Shown here piece after piece: positions 22,307 through 33,031 of a stretch of 64,000 nt of DNA. Numbering within the stretch: the first letter of the stretch is position 1; the number at the start of each line of letters is the position of its first letter. Source of the stretch: Gymnopilus junonius (Eukaryota; Basidiomycota; Agaricomycetes; Agaricales; Galerinaceae). The stretch spans positions 1-64,000 of the forward strand of contig JADNYJ010000155.1 of assembly GCA_015501075.1 (NCBI GenBank), written 5' to 3'. The position numbers were made by a program, and so were the translations under genes. Under the pieces are notes generated by a model that was not told the origin of the DNA, ran no database searches, and was given only the letters and a program-made list of their open reading frames with translations.

Positions 22307-22836
22307 TATTGTTGGAGGAGAGTGACGTACCTTTAATTTCTTTCCGGACTTGGTGCATAATCTGTTCCAAGTTCATTCTTCCCTATCTGTGGGAGAGATC
22401 GTCCTCTTTAACTTGTTGGAATGTTATTGATCATTTTTAATTTAAACTATCTTGCATCCTCAGGTGACGTTGTCTCCATTTCAAGTTCACTCGGGTATCT
22501 CGCGATGTTTGTTGAGATCGTAGTTGGTAATGCCTTGTCAGGGTCAGGCATGCCTCAAGGTGTCATTCAGCCAGTCTCACATATGACTCGCCACCAACTT
22601 CCTCATACAACACCATTTTCAGGAGCTGCATCTAGGTGCATGTCAAGGCGTGTCATGGCACTATACAAAATGCAAAATTCTTTCAAACAAAGGTGACGAA
22701 CCAATGAATCCCCTCTACAAAGTTGTACCTTATGACAAGCGAGGACTTTCGGGACTTTGAATTCGATCTAATCATAGGTGATGTCAGACTTTGCTCTTTT
22801 CTCTTGAACCAGCAAGGCAGACGGTCTCAATATACA

Positions 22837-24164
22837 ATGGCATCCCCAGCATCCCCACTGGCACAGGCCATAGGGTTCATTTCCCGTGCGTTTTCAGCAA
22901 ACCTATGGGTCTCCACTCTGCCAAGTTGACTGCCCAGACATGTTTAGTTGCAGCTGTAGCTGCACAGTGTTGGGATTGGATGGTTGCATTCAGTGATGAG
23001 GTCAACTACTTGTGGAGGTTAGAATTCTTCCATTTATTCAAGTTTTTATAGCATGAAAAACAATTGTACAGGGGAAAATTCACATTCATCAAAGCACTGT
23101 ATTTTAGCTCACGTTACGGATTACTAATGCTACAATTGTGCATACACATGTGTTCCTGCACCCCCCGCTTACGATTATACACAGAATAGACAAATTCCTT
23201 TACTTTCGTTTCCAGGAGAACACGCTAGATCCCATCATGTGTGCACAAATATTTGCATACAAGACTATCATGGCGCAAGCGGGGATGACATTGGTGGAAA
23301 TAATTCTTCTCATAAGAGGTATGGCACCAGACCCTCATTTACCTTCATGGAAAGGACAAATCACTGAAATTTGAAGTATACGCATTGTATAATAATGGCT
23401 TCAGAGCAAGATATTTACTTCTGACCATATTCATTACTTCTATGGCATTGGAATGCACCATGATTAAAATGATTATAGACAGTCTACTCGAGTCTCCTGC
23501 ATGTGTCGCTCCTCCAATAGATGGAATAGTTGAACGTCTATATGGGTAGGAAATTTTTATCTTTGTTTACTAACCTGTGATGCTCACTCCAAGAATCTCA
23601 CACAGGGTTGGGTCTGGCTTTTGCCAATTCGCCGTTTTTGTCGCTACCATCAGCAAACTTATCTATGGTAGGAGAACACCCTTGACATCCTTGATGTTCA
23701 AGGAAGGCATGTCAGTTTTATTCTGGTATTTGGTGAGTATTTGTCCAAAGCAGCTTGGGCACTATTTAAAATTCAAGTACGTAGCTCATGTTGATCCATT
23801 TAAACAGTCTTATTGGTTATTGTGATCACGTATGAGATTATTCGAAATGTTGACACAAGGGCGGGAAGCGATACCACTGGGTTTATGGGAAATGCCATTG
23901 TCTCGTATGTCTGCTTTTTACTTCAGGTGTAATACTTACACTCAATCACTAAAATGCCACAGGTGGTATATAGCCATATTATCCATTGCCGTCAGTTCAT
24001 CCACTTTCTTATGTTCCTATAACTCACCTAACTTCACATATCTATTAAAGGGCTCCCGCCTTATTCTTAACATGAGAACAGTTATCATAAAGCATCGTCT
24101 ATGCCTCAAAGAATATATCGACGAGGAATCAGAATCTGTATATTTAACTACCATTAATGAATAA
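22837..24164 (+). CDS. DUF6533-like seven-TM protein, tandem copy 2 (probable frameshift)
   Basis: Nine exons match copy 3 in lengths (exons 2-5 are 70, 66, 134 and 169 nt in both). Exon 1 is 22837-22885 (MASPASPLAQAIGF...), exon 2 encodes AAVAAQCWDWMVAFSDEVNYLW (DUF6533-like), exon 3 FTFIKALYFSSRYGLLM, exon 4 QIFAYKTIMAQAGMTLVEII, exon 6 RRTPLTSLMFKEG, exon 7 VIVITYEIIRNVDTRAG and the last exon NMRTVIIKHRLC to stop TAA at 24162-24164. At the end of exon 6 (near 23715-23732) one base seems to be missing relative to both paralogues, so the frame into exon 7 is off unless splicing differs. Hydrophobic segments fit a seven-helix membrane protein; ligand and role are unknown. Confidence 0.7.
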
Positions 24165-24450
24165 CTATTCGAAGTATATGTCGATGCCCGTCTACTCACC
24201 CACTTCCTCCAAGACCTAACGTTGATGGTAATCGAAGGATTTTAGCCTAGCCTTACTTCAAATTCAGCCACAGTAATCCGAATGACAGAATATACCATTG
24301 GAACTTTGAAGCCTTCCAGTGATTGGCTGTAACTAGTAGGTTCACTAGGCCTCGCTCCATTATGCGTACATTTGTCGCTCCAGCTCAAGTTACAGATAAC
24401 ACGGTTCAGAGGTCGTGTGGCTTCAAGGTTACTTATTCGGAAGAATGCTT

Positions 24451-24902
24451 TTACAGCTAAACCAAAACCCTATGCACCTTCATAAATTTCAGTTCGTCCG
24501 CCTCTGTTTGTATAAACAACCGTTTATAGTGGTCAGCGGATCGATGACGCAATCTCTGCAAGTCCACTTATTCTTTCCCATCAACAACCACCCCACCCTT
24601 AGCCTCTCCGTCGTGCTGTCGACACAATATCTTCATGGGCTTCGCAATATATCGACCCTCCTCTCAGCAACGACAATGTTATTATGCTGTATATTCAAGG
24701 CTGTAAGTAGTAGTACATGAATACAATGAACCACGGTGGGGTAGTGTGGTGTAGAAACCCCACAGGACTCCAACCGCCTCGCCAAAGATGGTCATAGCGA
24801 CGCGCTAATGATGCAAGACCTGCCTAAAACAGTTGTTTATACAAAGCCAGGCGCACAGAAGTGAATTTTGAAAGGTGCATAGGGTTTTGGATTTAGCTGT
24901 AA
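24451..24902. mobile_element. MITE-like element with about 90-bp inverted repeats
   Basis: The left end TTACAGCTAAACCAAAACCC and right end (inverted) match over about 90 bp with small gaps, including CCCTATGCACCTT and TTTGTATAAACAAC in both arms. The element is about 450 bp and encodes nothing recognisable. A target duplication was not found, so its superfamily is open. It lies between seven-TM copies 2 and 3. The rest of the 24165-25554 gap holds no gene that I see. Confidence 0.7.
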
Positions 24903-25554
24903 TTTATCTTATCTTGTCCTGGACCAGCACTGCCGTACTGTGCCGCTTCGCTTTGTTCCGTATTCTGGCCACGAGTGCCTGCCATCAATTTATGAAATGA
25001 TGAGATGTCAGAATATAGATGTAGCGATCACAATTGGACGCGACCTTTCCGCCCTCTCCTTCTTTTCCAGTAACCACTCCATTGGCTTCCGCTTGTCAGT
25101 TTTTGAGTTGGAGCTCGCATTTCTATCCCTTTCTCCCTTACTTCAACCAGTAGGAACTCCTTCACGCAGCTTCCGGATTCTCTTTTCGCGCTGTCAACTC
25201 GCTCCATGAAGAAGAGCACCTGGCAGCATTGTCGAGTTATTTCGTCTCAATAGCCAACGCCTTTAAGGGAACGTGATTTTCTTGAGCCACTATTATATGT
25301 AAGGTCATTATGATTCTGTCTTCTCATGTACGACTTTTGACATCTTCTAGGCCTGTCAAGTGCTGCCCGACGCCGACGAGAAACAAGGGCGACTGGAATA
25401 GAAAAGACCCGGACAGTACATGTCGTCAGGCCAACATAAGAAGTAAGAAATGGACATTTTGGAGGGAATGACACCCTGACGGGCTTCGCTGGCTTTAAAT
25501 TTAACCTAGTTGACAGCCACCACCATCATAACGTCGTACCTTCCCTCTTGAACC

Positions 25555-26896
25555 ATGACAATGGAAGATCAGACACCACGAAGTACGATACCCAACAAGT
25601 CGCTTTCACTGTCTCAGGCCTTTGGACTTCTTTCCTGTGCGTGACGACGCAGGTTCTCGTCGATCGGGCTTTACTAAAAAATCTTGGAATATTTAGTTGC
25701 TGCCCTCGCTGCTCAAGGATGGGATTGGATAGTAGCTTTGAGCGATGAGGTGGATTATTTGTGGGGGTAAGCGTGTTCTATCTCCTGATAGATCTTGAAT
25801 GATAGAGATAGCGATTAGTGAAAAATTTACATTTGTCAAGTCTTTGTATTTTTGTTCCCGTTATGGGATGCTGACTCTGCAAATGTACGTTTTGAACTTT
25901 TCTTTAATGACCCTCGCTCATTCCTGAGCATAGAGCAGATCAGTACATGTATTTTGGATTTCTTTCAAAGGCTTTAGACCCTTGGGCATGCACAAGAATC
26001 TTCATCTACAAGACCATTATTGCGCAAGTAGCAATGACGCTCATTGAAATGGTCCTTCTCGTCAGAGGTGCGCCTTACCTATGTATTCAAGCAGACTTTG
26101 TAGGGAAACTTACGAAATAATGAAGTATATGCACTGTACAACCAAAATTTCAGAGCACGAAATTTCCTTGCGGCGGTTTTCTTTATTTCAACGTCATTGG
26201 AACTTTCGGCAATCGGTATCGTAGTACACAGGCTCCTCGCTGCCCCTGCCTGCGTTCCTCCAGAGGGAAATGGTATTCCTGAGCGTCTTTACGGGTGAGT
26301 AATATGCTTTTCTGGAGATAGTATAATATTAAAAAACCCAAATTAGAGTCGGTGCTGGCGTGTGCCAATCTGTGGTCTTCATTGCCACTGTTTATAAGCT
26401 TCTACCAGTGCGTCAGAGAAGGACGCCTCTAACGTCTTTATTATTCAAAGAGAGCGTGTTCAGCATTATTTTGGTATTTAGTGAGCGTTATGCCTTCTTA
26501 TTTTGAACCTTGCACTGACCCAGTGAACAAATAAGTCCTAGTTGCCATCATCGTCATATATGAAATCACTCGCAATATTTATACAAGAGCGGGAACTGGC
26601 AACAAAGCTATCATAGTGGGGAGCGTCATATACTCGTACGCTCAATATACCAATTTATTCTATTTTTCAACTCACGCCTCCGATAGTTGGTACCTGGCTC
26701 TGCTATCTATCATAGTGCGTCCACTTTCTTCCACGCTTATCCACCCATCTAACCCATCGTCCAGGGTTCTAGACTCATCCTCAATATGAGATCAGTCTAT
26801 GTAATGCATCGTCTGCGTCGTCCGTCACTGCCCGGAAATAATGCATATGCTACTGAAGAAACTAACTCTGTATACTTAACGACCGTTAATGAATAG
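25555..26896 (+). CDS. DUF6533-like seven-TM protein, tandem copy 3 (intact)
   Basis: The modelled exons are 25555-25636, 25697-25766, 25819-25884, 25934-26067, 26126-26294, 26347-26480, 26542-26635, 26687-26714 and 26765-26896. They total 909 nt, giving 302 residues with every junction in frame and all introns GT-AG of about 50-60 nt. Exon 2-3 hold the DUF6533-like core WDWIVALSDEVDYLWGEKFT, followed by YFCSRYGML. Later hydrophobic helices include FIYKTIIAQVAMTLIEMVLL and LAALLS-like segments, with a cytosolic-type tail NSVYLTTVNE. The N-terminus starts MTMEDQTPRSTIP, without a signal peptide. Function is unknown; a receptor-like or sensory membrane role is often guessed for such proteins from topology only. 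Confidence 0.85.
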
Positions 26897-27206
26897 CATC
26901 ATTACCGAAACCAGGATTGGGCTAAGAGATCAAGCAACCCTGTTTATAATCATGATTTCAGCAGATACTCAAGCTTTTGCCCTTTCGCGTTAACGGTGGT
27001 GATCCCGAAACGAAACAAGTCTATTTCTGTATCTCTGCTCGCCGCATCTTTCTAATCAAAGAGTTTAGATAAGAGGAAAACGAGGTACTTTGGCTCGTTG
27101 TTGATGTCACTCCAACACTGGGCGGAGGTACTGAAACCCTGAGTGATGCTAGTTCCAAAGTACTGTGCTCGGTCCAATCTCCTACAACGAACTGTAAGGT
27201 TTTTGT

Positions 27207-29961
27207 TTAATTGGCTATGGTAGGAGCCAGGTACGTACTGTTAATGGAGGATATATCTGCCTTCCATTTGATCGTAGGTGCCACCTTTGCAGAACCATCC
27301 TCGTATATTGGCTGCGGAGCTGGATTATTCTGACCGACGTAAACAGGTAATGTTGCAACGTAATCAGATCGTTTTGTCAGATTCGACGGAACTCTTAAAG
27401 CGACTATCTGGCACAGGTTAGAATAGGACATAGCTCTGGAAGACGATTCTTTCAAGAGCCTCTTTCCTCCTCCGTTGCCAGTAAACGCTGACCAGTAAGA
27501 CATAACCTCGAGATCGACATCGTTTGGGGGGATGCGACCTTCGGCGTTACCCCTGAATTCAAACTCTACTTCTGGAAGATTTCCGTCCACTATTTCAGCC
27601 CCCTCACGTTGAGCTTTTGGGTCGTTAACATTGAATCCCCACCAAATAACACCCAATTCGTCTTGCTGCGAGATCCCAGAGACACGTTTCATTTTTTCGG
27701 TGGTGGCAGAGGTTTGTGCAGCCAAACCCAAGGTTGCCTTCGGGGACATGCTGAGTTCTGCCGCCGCCGTGCGATTTGTCATCTGGGCGTTAGTTTCCTT
27801 CCAATCTTGAGCATATTCTAGCGTTCTCCGTGGTTTGCAGGTGACCACTCTCGCAGCTGGTCGGTGCGAGTCGATGACAGCCCTGACATGAAATTGCTTA
27901 TAGGCCGTTCCAGTCGTCGTTTGTTGGGACCCAAAGCTCAACGCAGTGAACTTGACATTACATTTAGCAAAGGCATCAGAATCTTTCGAGGTCTGGAGTA
28001 GTTAAACCTATAAGTTCATGCCTCAAATAATAAGTAACTGCAAATCATACCTGAATAATCACAGAGCCGTCTGATTTCAAAGACTGAAAGACATTAGGGT
28101 TGGCCTGTGTGTAAATCTTGGAATGTACAGTGAAATATACTGGAGCAGACCGCTTTGTTCTGCTTCCTCCTCCTCTGGGCGGATTAGGGTCTGGGTCTGG
28201 GTCATTATTATCGTTATGATTGTTTGGTTCGTCGTTTCCTCGATCATCTTTCTCTTTCCCTTTCTTTGAACTATTTTTGTCTCTTTCTTTTCCATTGCCG
28301 CTTTGGCCAGAGCTCTGAGACGAGAAGGCGCTGGGAACACTTGAGTGATCATCGGAATGGGAAAGAGAAATTACGAGCGGAGGCATCACAGCGCTTTTAC
28401 CTCTGTCAATGAACTTTGAGGACATCGCGCGCACATGCCCGTCGACGTCCCACTCGCTTCCGTCTGCTTTGAATACAGGTATTCGGTGTGAAGATGATTC
28501 TGTGAAGAGGATAGAAGAGAAAGGAGAGAATATCTTCCCCAACTCGGACAACAACGATTGAGGAGGATTGCCAAAACCTTTGTAAAAAATGAAAACGTGG
28601 ATCTGTTCGAGATGGCCGATACCATTTTGAATCAGGGATTCGTCAAACCCAGCATGAACGGCGTATTTCGATTGGGGAATTTGCCATTTAGAAAACACTT
28701 CATCAACACTCGATATGTTATTCCTAGCATGTTGTAATGCGTGTTCTGCGCCAATCCAGCAGGCCACCTCACTGTAATGAAGGACGCGGGAGCCTAGGGT
28801 GCTTGGAATGGGCTCATCGATATGACCCACAGGAACTTCAGGAGCATTAGCAAGAACAAAATCAGTCATTTTGTTTACAGCCTTGGTTGTCGGTGTTTCT
28901 TTGCGCCCTGTTTTTACAATGTCAATGTAGACCTCGAGATAAAACAAGTAGATGCTTGCCTAATTTTTTCGCATTGAAGGCCTCCACGACATCAGGCAGT
29001 AAGTTGGCCGGACCGCCGTCTTTGCGAGTCGGATCAGAGAAGTGAGGCTCTGCAGGAGCCGTCCACTGTCAATGATACTGAGCAAGAGCTGCAATGGAAG
29101 ACTGTAAGAAATTCACCATATTTTGTAGTGCGACAGCAGCTCTGAAAGCATCTTCAACGTACTATAGAAGGCTTTCAGTGCATGACAAAGAATTGGGAGT
29201 TTTTTTAAATAGCTTACCGGTGCTGAGGGCCCAGAATCAAGATCAATATCTCCCTTGGGATAAACTTGGGCAGCATACGGACGTTGATCATTCTTTGTAC
29301 GAGAAACGTCCGGAAAATATTTATCGGTAACACTAGTCAATGGGGACCAGGAAGTACTGGTGGTAGCCACAGCGACATTCTCGCCAAGCTTGCTCTCTTT
29401 GTTGCCCCCGCCAGACGCAGTCGAGGCAGAGCGCATACTGTCTTTCGACCTTCGCTCTTCATTTGATGTCTCCTCTTTATCGTTCTTGCGAGGTACGGTG
29501 AGCAGAGAAGAGAAAAAATCAGCAAGAACGTCGACTTGGGTGGCAGATGGCGTTGGATTCCGTGGCTTGCTGGTCGAATTTCTATCCAAGAAGTCTGGAG
29601 CGGCATTGGTGTGAGTACCTGTCGCTACGGATCGGCTAGTCTGGGTGGCTGGTGAGGGAAGGAAAGGAGAGCCCCTGGGAGGCGTAGGAGACCTATCTAC
29701 CGCAAGCTGATCTTGCCCTTGATTCTGATTGACTGGGGCGAAGAACATCGAGTCCCTATTCAGTCCAGTGCCCTCCCAGATGCGGTCATATTGTGCCCGC
29801 AAGGAAGACGATGATGGTTGGGGAATCGGAAAATCGATCGATGGAATCGCAAAAAGATCGTCGCCAGATTCTTCACGAAAGATGGTATTAGATGTACTCC
29901 ATGGTGAAGCCTTACGGACATTCTTGTCATCCTTCCGTCCTTTTTCAAAAGGGGAAGCCAT
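27207..29961 (-). CDS. Unrecognised protein with long disordered regions
   Basis: One minus-strand gene of about six exons. Exon 1 (29961 to about 29215) starts MASPFEKGRKDDKNVRKASP and is Ser/Thr/Pro-rich. A small exon encodes YVEDAFRAAVALQNM and an intron at about 29052-29102 leads to WTAPAEPHFSDPTRKDGG. The next large exon (about 28950-28050) has YLEVYIDIVKTGRKETPT, WIGAEHALQHARNNISSVDE, HVFIFYKGFGNPPQSLLSE and an acidic and basic low-complexity stretch with repeated DPDPDPNP. The last exon (to 27207) includes ELGVIWWGFNVNDPKAQREG and DLEVMSYWSAFTG and ends STYLAPTIAN. The folded parts probably form a beta-rich C-terminal domain, but no family was recognised. The first splice junctions are uncertain (near 28970). 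It faces the seven-TM array tail to tail, with about 310 bp between. Confidence 0.7.
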
Positions 29962-30362
29962 GATAAAGTCAGGGAAAGTCAGAATTGGTGCTCCGCTACA
30001 GTGATAAAAGTTAGGAGGGCACTGTTTGCCACCGTTACACTGCCAACTATACTACTTACACGTTGTCCACAGCACTCTTCACGAATCACAAATGCTCTGA
30101 ATAAGGCCGAATAAAGAAGCAAAAGTCCAAACGAGCATCCTGGTTCCCCTCTGCAGCCTTCAGGTATTTAACTTCGCCAGAATCCGTGACAGAATTGTGA
30201 TAGATGGAACTTTGGTTGCAGAGAAATTCTCAGGATTGCTCAAGGATTCCTGATTTATGTAGAATCGGCGGTCAGAAATGTGACACCTGTGACAAGTGAC
30301 TGCCTGAATGTTTTTTTTTCCTGGAAATCAATTGAAAGAAATGCCTTGATGCTAGTCGAGCC
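29962..30362. other. Upstream region of the minus-strand gene, no gene seen
   Basis: Probable promoter and 5' untranslated region of the gene starting at 29961. No element or gene is recognised; an A/T-rich run (TTTTTTTTTC) occurs near 30312. Confidence 0.5.
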
Positions 30363-30364
30363 TA

Positions 30365-31005
30365 CAGTGTAATACACCTCCTTGGCACATGATACCTCCT
30401 TGGCACAACTGCGATTTCCGAACTTAGTTTTCGCCGGTCGGCCATAAAATCTATGTATATGCCTTGATATATACTTAATCTATCGCCATACAAAATTTCA
30501 GCTGACGGGATAAAGTTGTCGAGGCAGGACAATGCAATTACCCATCAAAATTAGAGAAAATCATCCTTCACAACTTTTTGGACCTAACTTTTTTCATTTT
30601 GGAGTGCAGCTTTCAGCCCTGAATTTTAGATTCATGTTTAGAACAGTACTGCCTTCGATGTCAGCTAGATTTGACATGAAAAATGCACGGATTGAGGGCA
30701 AAATTGGGCATGAAAGGGCAACCGTGATCAGAGCGTGACACGCGCACTCAACGGCGCGTTGGACGCGTCGCCTAGTAAATGGCATTGTCACACTTGTGCC
30801 AAGGACCTGGATTTGTGACAAAAGGCTGCTCTCGACAAATTATCCTCTAATTCACCCATAATCCATGCAATGGAGTCAATCATTAGCAATTTGATACCTT
30901 AGAAGGTCCTCATTAAGCTCATATAAATTTTTTTGCAGGATTTCTAATAATTGTGTTTTAATTTGACGAATAAAAAGTTTTGTGCCAAGGAGGTGTATTA
31001 CACTG
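30365..31005. mobile_element. Tc1/mariner-type MITE flanked by TA
   Basis: The ends are inverted: CAGTGTAATACACCTCC and onward through TTGGCACA on the left (about 25 bp) match the right end exactly. A TA dinucleotide sits outside each end (30363-30364 and 31006-31007). TA flanks and CAGTG ends are typical of Tc1/mariner elements. TGTGCCAAGG-type motifs recur inside both ends, on the left also at about 30392-30405 and again near 30793, perhaps transposase binding sites. No transposase frame is present, so it is non-autonomous. Confidence 0.8.
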
Positions 31006-31119
31006 TATAAATTACTACTTCTGCAATCCAAATCATAGCGATGCGACAAAAGTAAAATCAAACGAGGAAATCAAAACTAAAATAGCATATGAATATGTCT
31101 GGAACTCTGCCCATAGCTC

Positions 31120-33010
31120 TCAGCGAAGAGTCAAAATTCCCTCCTTGGTCGAATTCTTCCTCCCACCACCCAGCTCCCCGTCCCCAATAATCTTCTTCTT
31201 CCTCGCCTGTCCACTACCCGCACCCTCCGAACTACTTTTCGGCTCCCAGATCTTCCAAAACTTCAACATCTCATCGCCACTCGTAGTCGCCAACACATCC
31301 CCAGCCGGACTCAACGCAGCATGTAACACCCTTGAATCATGCGCATCCCGGATCTCCGCCACGCGCTCCATGCTCGGGTACGCATGCACCATGACCGAGT
31401 TGGTCGGGTACCCGTGCGTTGTGACGATTTCTTTGCAGTGTTGGGACCAATTGATGGAGGTTACTTGGGAGGGAGTGCGCAGGGTATGGAGGCGAGCGCC
31501 GCTGGTGCTATTCCAGATGTTGACAGTGGCATCATTGGTACCTCCTCCCGTGGCGAGGAGGGTGGGCTGCCATGGACACCAGCCAAGTGCCTATGATAAT
31601 AAATAAACGATCGTCAGAACAAACTGCGTAAAAAGTAGAAAAGAGATGGAAACGAGAAATTCACCTTCACAGCAGCAGTGTGATTCCTCTTTGTCCACTT
31701 GGCGCTGCCCCTTGCCCCTTCCCCGACGTTACCAAGCCTCGCATCCCAAATATTAACGACGTTATCATTTCCTCCGCTAGCCAAAAGCTCGCCGTCAGGC
31801 CTCCATTTCAACCCACAGACTTCCCCTGTATGCCCGATCAACTCCATCACCTTGTGCCTCCCAATACGGACATCGTGGCACCATATGCTGCCATCAATGC
31901 ACCCAGAGGTCAGGATGTGCTCGTTCCACGACAATGACGCGACTTGGCCTTGATGCCCTGTCATCGAGCGCAGCTTCTGACCAGTCTCAGCGTCCCAAAG
32001 CTCGACGACACCATCATGGATTCCGATACCAAGAAACGCGCCGTCTCGAGAGAAATCAAGACTGGTGACGTACAGGCCTTCCTGGCACTCTCCTAGACAG
32101 GCAGTGGTGCCCGTATCGGCTTTCCAGACATATGTCGAGTTCTCCAGGCCAATTGCCAGAGCGTTCTGACTCGACCAGGCGAGGAGGTTCAAATAAAAGT
32201 CATCCATCATGCTTGGGGCGTCCAGGACACGAATGGGCTCTGTACGGATCTTGCGTGTCTTGTTGGTTGTTGCGCCTGTGGAAGTGGCGATAGCACCAGG
32301 GCGTTGCGAATAAAGAGGTCGGGCAAACTCGCGTTGTTGGGCGAGGGTGGTGTCAGAGGAGGAAGCGGTGGGGGGTTGTTCGTGGTATCCTAGAATACGC
32401 CGGTTGATTGGCATACCTGTGGCCGCTGCAAGTCGGGCAGTATGACCAGGGGAAGAGGACTGAGGGTTTAGAGACAGCAACTCGAGAGTGGCAGAAACAG
32501 CCGCCAGATCGGTGGCTTCCCTATTGGTTATAAATCGATCTCCAACTGCTGTACGACTCTAAGAAATCATTGAGAAAACGCTGTAAACAATTAAAAAGGA
32601 ACGGTACCCACTACAGCAGGCGTTGATCTGGACCGTTTAATTTCATGCCTCGGAGGAACGTAATCCCTTGTAACAACATCTAGTCTGCTTTCAACCCCTC
32701 CCTTACGAATCACGCCCCCGCTTGCCTGGCGCTGCAGCGACTCAGCATTCGGAATGCCACCTGTCCCACTGCGCTTCACTGGCGAAGAAGGTCGTGATTT
32801 CGACATTTGTGGCACGATAAAAGGGTTGGTGGTATCAAACGCAGACGTGGAAGCCTTGGACTTGATGGGTGCCCCAGGGCGCGAGGTGCGCTTTGTGGGT
32901 GATGAAGCCAAAGAAATGTTGTTCATCCCGTTCAGGATAGACGGCGTCAGCGGCGTCTTCGCCTCTGACCGCGCGCGAGCTCGTAAAGGAGTCTTTGGTT
33001 GATGATACAT
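31120..33010 (-). CDS. CDC20: CDC20 / Slp1-type activator of the anaphase-promoting complex
   Basis: CDC20 recruits substrates such as securin and cyclins to the APC/C ubiquitin ligase and is the target of the spindle checkpoint. Three exons, 32612-33010, 31665-32558 and 31120-31590, are all in frame (587 residues; an in-frame ATG at 33031 would add seven). Visible parts: Ser/Pro-rich N-terminus with RSRSTPAVV; C-box-like GDRFITNR at the start of exon 2; RRILGYHEQPP, which resembles the Mad2-binding motif; then WD40 blades with LDAPSMMDDFYLNLLAWSS, GHQGQVASLSWNEHILTSG, ASGGNDNVVNIWDARLG, ALGWCPWQPTLLATGGGTND and the family signature VLHAALSPAGDVLATTSGDE. It ends in LTLR, in place of the usual C-terminal Ile-Arg tail. 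CDC20 fits better than CDH1 because of DFYLNL and the GGGT blades. Confidence 0.93.
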
Positions 33011-33031
33011 GTCGTGGGTTCTTATACACAA

